Made by a program: the position numbers and the translations under genes
Assembly: GCF_034424315.1 (NCBI RefSeq)
Contig: NZ_CP139972.1
Coordinates: 868,001 to 932,000 of the forward strand
DNA: 64,000 nt
Direction of reading: 5' to 3'
Source: Chitinophaga sancti
GTDB taxonomy: Bacteria > Bacteroidota > Bacteroidia > Chitinophagales > Chitinophagaceae
Shown: positions 26,665 through 34,900 of the stretch, piece after piece
Numbering within the stretch: the stretch's first letter is position 1
Layout: the number at the start of each line of letters is the position of its first letter
Notes under the pieces: generated by a model
What the model saw: the letters and a program-made list of their open reading frames with translations, nothing else
Database searches by the model: none
Told to the model about the DNA's origin: nothing

Positions 26665-27720
26665 ATGAAAGTATCTGCTATCAGTTTTCCCAGCGTGTTC
26701 GAGTCAGCGTATGGAAACACAGAGAATTCCTCAAAAGACCTGTTGAACGGTTTAAAAATCAAGAAAGACGATAACTGGTACATAGTCGGCAACCTTGCGA
26801 GAAGAGGTGGCATTAACCCGGGGCGTATTACGAATGCAGCTCCCCAGGAAGATGACTATGAAATACTCTTCAAAGCCGCTATGGTTAACGTATTGGATAA
26901 GGTACAACAGCCTTTGTCTGTGACCATGGGCTTCCCATTTTCCACTTATAATATTTACAAAGCAGCAGCAGAACAATTCCTGAGCAAAAGACATTTCCTG
27001 ATAGAATATGATACGCAGACTTTCAATAATAAGGGTACGGTCAAGAAAGGGATGCTGGATATCGAGCGTTTTGATGTGATCCCTGAAATAGTAGGTGGTA
27101 TTATTGGGTTGAAGAAGACCCTGAATGAACAGAAGAATGATAATTTTATTGCGGTGAGCTTTGGTTTTGGAACGATAGAAGGCGGTCTGGCTACGGCCGA
27201 TGGCCTGATAAACCGTACCTGCTTTAGTAGTCATGGTATTAAGTATGCGATTAACAACCTGGCCCGTGAGCTGAATAAAACTTATTACCTGGATATGAAG
27301 AATGAGCATCAGCTGGATGATGCCTTCATGAAGGGTTCTATTTTTACAAACCGTAAGCGTATTGACCTCAAAGAAACCCGTAAAGTTCTGCTGAAGCAGT
27401 ATTACAAGGAGGTGGTATCTCCGCTGCTGCGTAATTACTTTACGGATCAGGATTTTGAAAGCTGTAGCAAGATATACCTGATGGGTGGCGGTGCACATTA
27501 TCGTGAACTGACAGATTGCTTCCTGGAAGAGTTCAAGGATTTTATTCCGGTAGAAGTGGCCCCGGAACCTGAAAACCTCATCAGTATAGGTTATCTTTAT
27601 AATTCACTGCGGATCTCTGATGACAAGCATCAGCGTAGTGTGGGATTGGATCTGGGCAATGCCTCATCCATCATCTCCATCTTTGAGGACGAAAATATAT
27701 CTGCGGTTTCAAAAATCTGA
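26665..27720 (+). CDS. Actin-like (ParM-family) ATPase with phosphate-1 motif at the C-terminus
   Basis: A 351-residue actin-fold protein. It opens directly with ISFPSVFESAYG and YIVGNLARRGG, which in ParM/Alp proteins follow the first beta-hairpin. Phosphate-2 appears as SFGFGTIEGG (the usual Asp is Ser), and the adenosine motif is IYLMGGGAHY (about 270). The expected N-terminal phosphate-1 motif is missing from the start but a good match, VGLDLGNASSIISIF, occurs in the last 25 residues (~327-341), so the fold looks circularly permuted. It should form filaments with ATP. The bactofilin gene begins immediately downstream, suggesting a cytoskeletal pair rather than plasmid partition; no plasmid genes are nearby. 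Confidence 0.75.
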   Translation: MKVSAISFPSVFESAYGNTENSSKDLLNGLKIKKDDNWYIVGNLARRGGINPGRITNAAPQEDDYEILFKAAMVNVLDKVQQPLSVTMGFPFSTYNIYKAAAEQFLSKRHFLIEYDTQTFNNKGTVKKGMLDIERFDVIPEIVGGIIGLKKTLNEQKNDNFIAVSFGFGTIEGGLATADGLINRTCFSSHGIKYAINNLARELNKTYYLDMKNEHQLDDAFMKGSIFTNRKRIDLKETRKVLLKQYYKEVVSPLLRNYFTDQDFESCSKIYLMGGGAHYRELTDCFLEEFKDFIPVEVAPEPENLISIGYLYNSLRISDDKHQRSVGLDLGNASSIISIFEDENISAVSKI

Positions 27721-27721
27721 C

Positions 27722-28165
27722 GTGTCTGCAATAATAGAAATACTAAAAAATGCTTTCCGGAAGAGCATGTTCCTGATACCGAAGGAGGTGTCCGTGCAGG
27801 GCGCTATTGAGTCGCCCATTCCGGGCCGTATAGATGGAACAGTTCGTGGAGATGTGCGTACTAATGGTTTGCTGACGATCGGTCATACCGCGAGTATAAG
27901 AGGTAATGTGTATGCAACGGATCTGATCCATTTTGGCAAAGTATATGGTGATATCTTTATCACGAATAAGGCGGTGATTAGTAATAAGGCGTATATAAAG
28001 GGTGATGTGACTGCCTTGATCCTGGAGCTGGAGGAGGAAGCGGTGATAGAGGGCGCTATCAGGAAGCATGTGAATGACCTGGAAAATGCGATCCCGGTAG
28101 ATACGGAGCCTGAGCCTGAGAAGCCGCCGGCGATAGAAGATGAAAAACCGACGAGTTGGTTTTAA
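27722..28165 (+). CDS. Bactofilin
   Basis: A polymer-forming cytoskeletal protein of about 147 residues from the GTG at 27722, one nt after the actin-like stop; an ATG at 27767 would give 132 residues. An in-frame ATG at 27620 would overlap the previous gene by 100 bp and is unlikely. The core is the right-handed beta-helix of bactofilins, with short hydrophobic rungs: VQGAIESPIPGRIDGTVRGDVRT, IGHTASIRGNVYAT, VYGDIFITNKAVISNKAYIKGDV. The tail is acidic and Pro-rich (EPEPEKPPAIEDEKPTSWF). Bactofilins form nucleotide-free filaments at the membrane that shape or anchor envelope machines. A terminator follows. Confidence 0.88.
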   Translation: MSAIIEILKNAFRKSMFLIPKEVSVQGAIESPIPGRIDGTVRGDVRTNGLLTIGHTASIRGNVYATDLIHFGKVYGDIFITNKAVISNKAYIKGDVTALILELEEEAVIEGAIRKHVNDLENAIPVDTEPEPEKPPAIEDEKPTSWF

Positions 28166-28172
28166 ATATTGA

Positions 28173-28202
28173 GGGCTGTTGCTATACGCAACAGCCCTTT
28201 TT
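28173..28202 (+). terminator. Intrinsic terminator after bactofilin
   Basis: GGGCTGTTGC (28173-28182) pairs with GCAACAGCCC (28188-28197), TATAC loop, five T. It sits 7 nt after the stop codon and just before the converging gene end at 28205. Confidence 0.9.
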
Positions 28203-28204
28203 CA

Positions 28205-29281
28205 TTAGTGTCTTGGTTTAGCTCTTTCGTACTGGAGGGGCCATTTCAGGGAATCATCTTTCAGGTGATGAGCTGCATGCAGCGGGAAGTACGGATCCCT
28301 GAGTAATTCCCTGGCCAGGAAAACCAGGTCTGCTTTTCCGGTGCTCACGATCATTTCTGCTTCATCGGCAGTGGTGATCAGGCCTACGGCGCCGGTCTGG
28401 ATACCGGTTTCCTTTTTGATATGATCAGCGAATCCGGTTTGGTATAAAGGCCCTACCGGGATTTGCTGCCTGGGATCCAGGCCGCCGGAGGAGGTATCGA
28501 TGAGGTGTACGCCGGCATCTTTCAGGATACCTGCCAGTTGGGTGCTTTCCGGCAGATCCCAGCCACCTGCTACCCAGTCGGTGGCGGAGATGCGGACGAA
28601 TAAAGGATTTTCCTTTGGCCAGACTTCCTGAACGGCGGTTACGATTTCCCTGAGCAGGCGGATCCGGTTTTCAAAGCTGCCCCCGTATTCATCTGTGCGG
28701 TGATTACTGAGTGGGGAAAGGAACTGGTGAATGAGGTAGCCGTGGGCGGCATGGATCTCAATCACTTTAAACCCTGCTTTGAGCGTGCGTACGGCCGCTG
28801 CTTTGAAATCAGCGACAACTTTATCAATTCCTGCCTTATCAAGCGCTTTTGGCTGTCCGTAATGCGCTGAAAAGGGAATAGCGCTGGGAGCCATGATATT
28901 TTCCCAGCCACCTTCGCTGGTGGGAACGAGTTTATTGCCTTTCCAGGGTTCGGTGGTGCTGGCTTTACGGCCGGCATGGGCGAGCTGGACACCGGCAACG
29001 GCGCCGTGGGCATGGAGGAAATCTACGATGTGTGTGAGTTTGTCGATGTGTTCATCTTTCCAGATGCCCAGGTCTGCTGGTGAGATACGGGCTTCCGGGG
29101 AAACGGCGATGGCTTCGGTGAGGATGAGGCCTGCGCCGCCTACGGCCCGGCTGCCAAGGTGAACGAGGTGCCAGTCGTTGGCAAAGCCGTCTGTAGCGCT
29201 GTATTCGCACATGGGGCTGACTACGATCCTGTTCCTGAGTGTCACTGCGCCTATCTGTAGCGGCGTGAATAGTGCTGCCAT
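28205..29281 (-). CDS. Old Yellow Enzyme family oxidoreductase (YqjM/NamA type)
   Basis: A 358-residue FMN-dependent NAD(P)H oxidoreductase. It begins MAALFTPLQIGAVTLRNRIVVSPMCEYSA; Cys25 in SPMCEYS is the YqjM-class cysteine that tunes the flavin. Further marks are HLGSRAVGGAGLI, the substrate-binding IEIHAAHGYLIHQFLSPLSNHRTDEYGGSFENR, and a C-terminal FMN phosphate site (GLITTADEAEMIVSTGKADLV). Members reduce activated C=C bonds in enones and quinones or nitro compounds, often as stress or detoxification enzymes. Length is normal. The gene stands alone. Confidence 0.92.
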   Translation of the reverse strand: MAALFTPLQIGAVTLRNRIVVSPMCEYSATDGFANDWHLVHLGSRAVGGAGLILTEAIAVSPEARISPADLGIWKDEHIDKLTHIVDFLHAHGAVAGVQLAHAGRKASTTEPWKGNKLVPTSEGGWENIMAPSAIPFSAHYGQPKALDKAGIDKVVADFKAAAVRTLKAGFKVIEIHAAHGYLIHQFLSPLSNHRTDEYGGSFENRIRLLREIVTAVQEVWPKENPLFVRISATDWVAGGWDLPESTQLAGILKDAGVHLIDTSSGGLDPRQQIPVGPLYQTGFADHIKKETGIQTGAVGLITTADEAEMIVSTGKADLVFLARELLRDPYFPLHAAHHLKDDSLKWPLQYERAKPRH

Positions 29282-29372
29282 ATTATTGTTCTTCTTTTGT
29301 GATCGAATTTAGAGAGAAATGGGGATATGGGGATTGCAAAAAGCAATGGAAGAGTTATGAAAAACAAAGATT

Positions 29373-29500
29373 GGGGCGGGGGTGAGTTTGAAGGGATGTT
29401 TGTGATAATGCGGCCGGGCGGGGAGTTTGAATGGTGGAATCAATGATGAATCAGGCTGGGTTTTAAGTTAAATGGCGCGGCTGGGGGTGAGTTTGAATGC
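29373..29500. repeat. Three G-rich direct repeats upstream of the OYE gene
   Basis: GGGGGTGAGTTTGAA or a close form occurs at 29378-29392, 29419-29431 (GGGGAGTTTGAATG) and 29484-29498. It lies in the 285-bp gene-free stretch between the OYE start and the cold-shock terminator. Read on the minus strand the copies are C-rich TTCAAACTC(A)CCCC boxes. The spacings (about 40 and 66 nt) are not regular. No coding sense is apparent. Confidence 0.55.
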
Positions 29501-29512
29501 CTGTATAAAACA

Positions 29513-29541
29513 AATATCCCGGCTTTTGGGGCCGGGATATT
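29513..29541 (-). terminator. Intrinsic terminator of the cold-shock gene
   Basis: AATATCCCGGC (29513-29523) pairs perfectly with GCCGGGATATT (29531-29541). On the minus strand the stem is followed by TGTTTT. It lies 26 nt after the cold-shock stop. Confidence 0.8.
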
Positions 29542-29566
29542 CTTTTCAGTGTATGAAAAAGCAAGC

Positions 29567-29770
29567 TTAGTCGATACGGCGAACGTTAACTGCGTTTAAT
29601 CCTTTTCTACCTTCCTGCACTTCGAACTCCACGCGGTCGTCTGCCTGGATCTCATGGATTAAACCGTTTACGTGAACAAAAGTCTCTTTATTGGATTCAT
29701 CATGTTTAATGAAGCCGTAGCCTTTTGTCTCGTTAAAGAACTTTACAGTTCCTTGAAATTTGTTTGTCAT
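29567..29770 (-). CDS. Cold-shock (CspA-family) RNA-binding protein
   Basis: A complete 67-residue cold-shock domain: GTVKFFNETKGYGFI with RNP1 KGYGFI, RNP2 as FVHV, and the C-terminal strand GLNAVNVRRID. It acts as a single-stranded nucleic acid chaperone in the cytoplasm. The roughly 70-nt space to the next gene (29771-29842) is A/T-rich and would hold its 5' leader; such leaders often control cold induction, but I see no defined structure here. Confidence 0.95.
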   Translation of the reverse strand: MTNKFQGTVKFFNETKGYGFIKHDESNKETFVHVNGLIHEIQADDRVEFEVQEGRKGLNAVNVRRID

Positions 29771-29842
29771 TTGAAAAAATTAAAAATTTGTAAAGGATAA
29801 AGGTAAATGATTAAGGCTCTTTTACCAAATATTAATTTTCAA

Positions 29843-30946
29843 TTAATTACCAAGAGCCACACTAATGTCCTGATACATCACCCTAAAACAACGGCTGGCA
29901 CTCTGCAAAGTATCCTTAGGTGTTTTCCGGCCGTAATACTCGTCCATAAAGGATTCCGCGTTAGACCATACGGTCTGCATCATGCCCTGATAACGGTCTT
30001 TCATTTCGGGTGTCGCGGTATTTCTGAAAGCGATCATATCTTTTACCTGTTGTTGGGCAAATGTTGGTTTTCTCCAGGGGCAGGTGATCACATTCAGCCC
30101 TTTGATGGCAAAATAAACCGGTGTTTTCTCCGGACGATCGTAGTGCCAGTCGCAAATCATCACATCTTTAGGGATCAGGTCCACCGCGCGGGAGGTATTG
30201 TTCATACTTGCTTCCCACATGCCCAGACCGGTGGTTTTACCGTCCAGCAGGCGGTCGCCCCAGATCCAAAGCTGGCGGCCTTTTTCTGCCAGGTGATTGC
30301 GCAGGGTGGCCACTTCGCCGGCATAGAGTTCCGCCTTATCCCTGCCACCACAACGGGGGCATTTCTCCTCTCCTATGTAAAATACCTCGTCCATACCCGC
30401 ATGGAAGGCAGTGGTTTCAAATACATCGCAGAGTTCATCCATTACCTCAAAAACCACTTTGTGCAGGCCGGGTGCCAGCGGACAATAGCTCTTACAATAC
30501 AGCCCCTCGGCGTTCGGCCATTCATATTTCTCCGGCATCTTTACCCAGGGTGTTTCGTCGAACTGCGGGTATCTGGTAAGCAGGTAAAAGACCTCGCCCG
30601 CCCAGGACTGGTGACCTAAGAGGTTGAACTGAGGAATTAAACGAATGTGATTTTTCTTGCATACAGCTACCAGCTTTTTAATATCCGCTTTGGAAAGCGG
30701 GTTCTCGTCGCGGAGTTCGGGATGGCTTTCGTATTTGTAGTTGTAGTCGATACGCAGGATCAGGGTATTCACCTGTCGGGGTGCCAGCTCCTGGTCAATG
30801 AATTTTATGAATTCGTTCAGCCCGGATGGTGAGGGCGATCCGATACAGAAACCGCGAACCGGTAATACGCTATCTGGCTGGGTTTGGGCGTAGGAAACAT
30901 GTCCTATTACGCAGCATAACAGGGAAAGTAAGATGACGTTTTTCAT
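29843..30946 (-). CDS. GH20-like secreted glycoside hydrolase
   Basis: A 367-residue protein with a signal peptide ending VSYAQ. The body is a TIM-barrel-like domain with GH20-type features: LRIDYNYKYESHPELR, IRLIPQFNLLGHQSW, and the catalytic pair D186-E187 in FHAGMDEVFYIG, as in beta-N-acetylhexosaminidases. Two Cys-rich spots (YCKSYCPL and CPRCGG) are unusual for classic GH20. It lacks the N-terminal GH20b domain, so it belongs to the short 'GH20-like' group and the exact substrate is uncertain. It has no operon partner; the B12 operon on the same strand ends about 90 bp upstream of its start. Confidence 0.75.
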   Translation of the reverse strand: MKNVILLSLLCCVIGHVSYAQTQPDSVLPVRGFCIGSPSPSGLNEFIKFIDQELAPRQVNTLILRIDYNYKYESHPELRDENPLSKADIKKLVAVCKKNHIRLIPQFNLLGHQSWAGEVFYLLTRYPQFDETPWVKMPEKYEWPNAEGLYCKSYCPLAPGLHKVVFEVMDELCDVFETTAFHAGMDEVFYIGEEKCPRCGGRDKAELYAGEVATLRNHLAEKGRQLWIWGDRLLDGKTTGLGMWEASMNNTSRAVDLIPKDVMICDWHYDRPEKTPVYFAIKGLNVITCPWRKPTFAQQQVKDMIAFRNTATPEMKDRYQGMMQTVWSNAESFMDEYYGRKTPKDTLQSASRCFRVMYQDISVALGN

Positions 30947-31034
30947 ATTGATAAAGTACGAAATAGTCTAATTATGCAAAGGGAAATTACACCAGCGGAG
31001 GCGCGGGGTCGGTGACAACCCATCCTCCACAGGA

Positions 31035-31853
31035 TTATAAGCTCAGATCAACCGCTCCCCTTATTTCCGTGGAGATCTCCCCAATTGTTGCATTCCCCTT
31101 GCTATTCTGGCCTGTATATACTTTTACAAATTTGATTGAAGACAAACTTACCTTATTCCCATTGTCATCCACCGCATTTGCCACATCAAAACTATTATAC
31201 CCATTGGTGCCATAGTCGCCCGTCCAGTTATCTGCATACCCAAATGCAAGCCCCGGATTTGTAATATACCCGGAACTGTCTTTTAATGTAGCCGGCAGTT
31301 TGATCCCGGTGAATGAAACGGAATCCTTTGCGCTGATAAATGTTGGATAATAGGTCTGTGTATGGTAAGCATTGATTGCCACAGTACCAGAATCCCCCTG
31401 ATTATCTTTCCACTTTACATCCGCATATCCACCCGGATTATAATATGTGATCTTATAATTCCTGACAGCACTGCTATACTGATCTCCGGCTAATACATAC
31501 CAGGCATCATCCGGTAATCCATTTCCATTTACATCCTGACTAACCATTACTACACCTGGTTCTGACAGGGATGCAATAGCATTGCTATATATCCCAAACC
31601 TGCTCACGCCGTGGTCAAACCCAAAAGTCACATAGCCGCCAAATGCCCCCAGTGTCAGTAGATTCTCCGTACTGCCAACCAGCTTTTGCGCCGCTGCACT
31701 ATCCCCAATACTGGTGTTTACGAATTGCCCGGGTGCAGGTTTATATTCAAACACGGCACTGATATATTTACTCTTTACAAGCGGAGAATCATCCTTTTTA
31801 CAAGCGCTGAATAAAAGAATACCTGCTATGAATAATGAGATCTGGTGTTTCAT
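31035..31853 (-). CDS. Surface lipoprotein of the B12 uptake operon (BtuH-like or related)
   Basis: A 272-residue lipoprotein (signal MKHQISLFIAGILLFSAC). The mature protein has a beta-rich sequence with VTFGFDHGVSRFGIY, VMVSQDVNGNGLPDDAWYVLAG (a calcium-loop-like DVNGNGLPDD) and WTGDYGTNGYNSFDVANAVDDNGN. It is the last gene of a cobalamin-riboswitch operon, 3 nt after the BtuG-like gene. In Bacteroidota, additional surface lipoproteins of such operons bind cobalamin for BtuB; this is the likely role, inferred from context. The exact family is uncertain. Confidence 0.65.
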   Translation of the reverse strand: MKHQISLFIAGILLFSACKKDDSPLVKSKYISAVFEYKPAPGQFVNTSIGDSAAAQKLVGSTENLLTLGAFGGYVTFGFDHGVSRFGIYSNAIASLSEPGVVMVSQDVNGNGLPDDAWYVLAGDQYSSAVRNYKITYYNPGGYADVKWKDNQGDSGTVAINAYHTQTYYPTFISAKDSVSFTGIKLPATLKDSSGYITNPGLAFGYADNWTGDYGTNGYNSFDVANAVDDNGNKVSLSSIKFVKVYTGQNSKGNATIGEISTEIRGAVDLSL

Positions 31854-31856
31854 AAT

Positions 31857-32954
31857 TTATTGAATAAAGGTGATCTGGGAAGGAATATTTCCAGTGGTAA
31901 CACTCCATTTCTTTGCACCTGTTTTATCAAAGCAATATAAGGTGCCGGGCAGTAAATAATCCTTTACATCCGTTATTAAAATATCTCTTGTCACAGGATC
32001 TATAGCTATCCCATAGGGCGTCGTAATTGCCTGGTTCTGAATAAACCCATTGCTGACAATTGACTTCGTTTTTACATTCACAATTCCATAAGTAATCGTA
32101 TTAGAACCTGTGTTATTACTCCATTCCACACTCATAATATAGGCAGAATCTCCCTGGATCGCGAGGTTGCTTACACCCAGGTTTAATGAATCTGTGACGG
32201 CATCTGTATTTGTATTAACGATGTATAATTTAGAAGGCCTGTTAGTATAATTACCTCTTGAACTTACATATATATTACCGTATCCATCTGCTTTTACATG
32301 GTGCAGGTTGACTGCTACATCAATTGTTTTGCTGACTGTAAAAGTGTTTAAATCTATCACAGACAAGGTGTGGTCATAATTACTGGTCGTGTATCCGCCT
32401 GAATTCGCCACATACATTTTACTGCCGGCGATCGCCATCTCTTCCGGCTGACGGCCTACTGTCACGGTGCGCAATACCTGGAAGGTAGACGTATCTGCCT
32501 CGGCAACAAATCCGGATCCATCTGTGCTACCGCTGGCAGCTGCGAACGAGCTGATATATGCTTTGCCGTTATAGAAGGAAAGATACCGGCCACTGCGTAC
32601 ACTGATCTCTCCCAGGTGTTTGGCGGTATGTTTATCCATCACTTCTACCCTATCCGATCCGGTGATCACCGCATATAATTTATTACCATAGATCTTCATG
32701 TCATTCCCTACATCCCCCAGCTCTTTTACAATGGTGGGGTTGATCTCTCCATATATATTCAGGTGGTAGTCTCCTTTGCCACCATTGAAATAATCCAGCG
32801 AGGTCTGGTTCAATCCCATATTCCCTTCATTCAGTAGATAAAAGGAGGTCTGGTTTGTATTGTCTGTAACATGTGTCACCTGGCTGGAACTGTTGTCAGA
32901 TCCGCTTTTTCTACATGCACTTATTACCAGTAAAACGAAGATCCACTTTCTCAT
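31857..32954 (-). CDS. BtuG-like beta-propeller lipoprotein
   Basis: A 365-residue lipoprotein (lipobox ISAC, Cys14). It consists of seven-bladed-propeller type repeats of the YncE/DUF5074 kind: FYLLNEGNMGLNQTSLDYFN, NDMKIYGNKLYAVITGSDRVEVMD, GRQPEEMAIAGSKMYVANSGG, YDHTLSVIDLNTFTVSKTIDV. BtuG proteins sit on the cell surface, bind cobalamin or cobinamide very tightly and hand it to BtuB. It lies 4 nt after the BtuB-like gene, and a second propeller lipoprotein precedes BtuB. Confidence 0.8.
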   Translation of the reverse strand: MRKWIFVLLVISACRKSGSDNSSSQVTHVTDNTNQTSFYLLNEGNMGLNQTSLDYFNGGKGDYHLNIYGEINPTIVKELGDVGNDMKIYGNKLYAVITGSDRVEVMDKHTAKHLGEISVRSGRYLSFYNGKAYISSFAAASGSTDGSGFVAEADTSTFQVLRTVTVGRQPEEMAIAGSKMYVANSGGYTTSNYDHTLSVIDLNTFTVSKTIDVAVNLHHVKADGYGNIYVSSRGNYTNRPSKLYIVNTNTDAVTDSLNLGVSNLAIQGDSAYIMSVEWSNNTGSNTITYGIVNVKTKSIVSNGFIQNQAITTPYGIAIDPVTRDILITDVKDYLLPGTLYCFDKTGAKKWSVTTGNIPSQITFIQ

Positions 32955-32958
32955 ATCA

Positions 32959-34899
32959 TTAAAAATTTACACTGGCAGTCATACGATAATAACGCCCCGG
33001 CATGGGATAGTTATAGATTACATCGTAGTACTGGTTGAATATATTATTGATCTCTCCTGTTAGTTTCAGCTGACTGATATGCCATGATAAAGACAGGTCA
33101 TGGGTATACCAGGGGGCTATATAATATTCAGGGATATTGACACTACCATAGTAACGTGCGCCAACATACACAAAGTTATAGTTCAGGTCCCAGGCCTTCC
33201 AGGACAGGTTCGTGGTTACAGAACCACTGTGCAGCGGCACATATACGATCTGTTGATCATTGTTGTCTGTCGCTTTTTGGTAGGTGTATTTTAAGGAAAA
33301 ATTGGTACCCACCTCTTTAAAGAATCGTGGGGAGGTTTGCACGCCTGCATCTATACCATAGATATTGACTAATCCTATGTTCTGCATCTGCCAGCGAAAA
33401 AGCTTCCCGGGCACGGCTACGATCTTGTCAGTAACCCTGCTGTAGTAGGCATCGGCCTGGATGGCAACATATTGCCACCAGCCATCGGAGGTCTTCGTAT
33501 AACTGGCGCCGAGATCGTATTGCCGGCTATATTCAGGTTTCAGGGTAGGATTGCCGGTGGTGGTATAATAGAGGTCATTGAATGTTGGCAGGCGGAAGAT
33601 CTCCTTGTAGAAGGCCCGGAGCCGTAATGCCGGCATAGCAGCTGGTTGCCAGGAGGCAATGATTGTTGGCGTATATGCCCTGCGATTGCCGCCGCTGGTA
33701 TAAAGCTTTGTGCTTTCATTGATGATACTTGCCAGCAGGCTACCCTGTATATCTACGCGATGCAAATGTAATTGGGTGGCAGCTGCCAGCAGTGTTGTAA
33801 TTCTTGTAGGTATAGAGAAGTGATCCAGGTTCACCGCCGTCATCTGGTTCAGCTGGAAATCTGCAGAGAGGGCCAGGTCCCACCAGTCTTTAATACGGTA
33901 CTGGTTAGCGGCAGACAGATAATATTCATGCTGGTGGAAACGATTCATAAGCGGACCCGTTGCCGTTACGATCGCCGTATCGAGGTAGCGCACATTATCC
34001 AGCATATACTTGGCATTCAGCTGCAGGCTGTATTTACCAAAAGTCTGGTTATAAGCTCCCTGTATAAATGCATTCCGATCCCATTGTCTCTGCCCGTTTT
34101 CAAAATGCCCTTTTACCACCGGACCGGGTAGGCCACGTGCGGAGTTATAATAGTATCCCTGTACATGCCAGTTGCTGCTATCTTTGCCATTGCCATAGAT
34201 GGCGGCTTCCACCCGCCATGCATCGATGTCGCCGTTTTTGCGCACGGCGGTAGTATCGTAATCATTGTAGCGATAACGGAATTTATATTGTCCGTCGGCA
34301 TGTGTCCATTCTGAGCTGACTACGGCGGCCATCCGCGCAGAGAGCTTCTGTTCTATCCGCAGGGAAGGATTGATCAGTCCAAAACTACCAGTCTTAAAGC
34401 CTGCTTTACCGTGTAAGGTTTCCGCATCGTGAAAGACAGGTCTTTTAGACTGCAGGTAGATAGATGCTGCAGATGCAAATCCTTTTGCAGGCTGGAAGAT
34501 CACCCCTTTCTGGGCGTTGTAGAGGTCTATCTGTTCAATATTATCAAGGGAAAACCGGCCCAGGTCTACTGTGCCGTTCTGGGCATTGCTCAGCTGAATG
34601 CCGTCATAAAATACCCCCAGCTGGTTGGTACCCATGCTGTGTACGTTCAGGGTTTTGAGGCCGCCTACGCCGCCATAATCTTTGATCTGTACGCCAGAAA
34701 AGTAGCGGGCAGCATCTGCTACGGAGAGGCTATTCATCTTTTCCAGGGCTTTGCCACCAAGGGTTTGAACGGGTGTAATGGCACCGGGTTTAGTGGAGAA
34801 GATGGTGATGGTCTGTAAGGTATGGGTCGTATCTTTTTGCTGTGCCTGTAAAGTAAGGCACAGCAAAAAGAATAATAATATAATACTTGTTACTTTCAT
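32959..34899 (-). CDS. btuB: TonB-dependent receptor, BtuB-like (cobalamin)
   Basis: A 646-residue outer-membrane receptor with a signal peptide ending LQAQQ. The plug domain begins TPVQTLGGKALEKMNSLSVADAARYFSGVQIKDYGG and includes GTNQLGVFYDGIQLSNAQNGTVDLGRFSLDNIEQIDLY. The 22-strand barrel ends NNIFNQYYDVIYNYPMPGRYYRMTASVNF, with a terminal Phe. There is no N-terminal carboxypeptidase-like domain, so it is a vitamin/siderophore-type receptor rather than a SusC. The cobalamin riboswitch ahead of the operon and propeller lipoproteins on both sides indicate B12 uptake. Confidence 0.88.
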   Translation of the reverse strand: MKVTSIILLFFLLCLTLQAQQKDTTHTLQTITIFSTKPGAITPVQTLGGKALEKMNSLSVADAARYFSGVQIKDYGGVGGLKTLNVHSMGTNQLGVFYDGIQLSNAQNGTVDLGRFSLDNIEQIDLYNAQKGVIFQPAKGFASAASIYLQSKRPVFHDAETLHGKAGFKTGSFGLINPSLRIEQKLSARMAAVVSSEWTHADGQYKFRYRYNDYDTTAVRKNGDIDAWRVEAAIYGNGKDSSNWHVQGYYYNSARGLPGPVVKGHFENGQRQWDRNAFIQGAYNQTFGKYSLQLNAKYMLDNVRYLDTAIVTATGPLMNRFHQHEYYLSAANQYRIKDWWDLALSADFQLNQMTAVNLDHFSIPTRITTLLAAATQLHLHRVDIQGSLLASIINESTKLYTSGGNRRAYTPTIIASWQPAAMPALRLRAFYKEIFRLPTFNDLYYTTTGNPTLKPEYSRQYDLGASYTKTSDGWWQYVAIQADAYYSRVTDKIVAVPGKLFRWQMQNIGLVNIYGIDAGVQTSPRFFKEVGTNFSLKYTYQKATDNNDQQIVYVPLHSGSVTTNLSWKAWDLNYNFVYVGARYYGSVNIPEYYIAPWYTHDLSLSWHISQLKLTGEINNIFNQYYDVIYNYPMPGRYYRMTASVNF

Positions 34900-34900
34900 A

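Noticed and set aside
26665..28165. Plasmid partition locus (ParM with a nearby centromere)
   Set aside because: No ParR-like DNA-binding gene, no iterons and no plasmid replication gene; the partner is a bactofilin.
29807..30619. Plus-strand open frame of 270 codons
   Set aside because: Antisense to the GH20-like gene, whose D-E catalytic pair and signal peptide are clear; no motif in the antisense frame.
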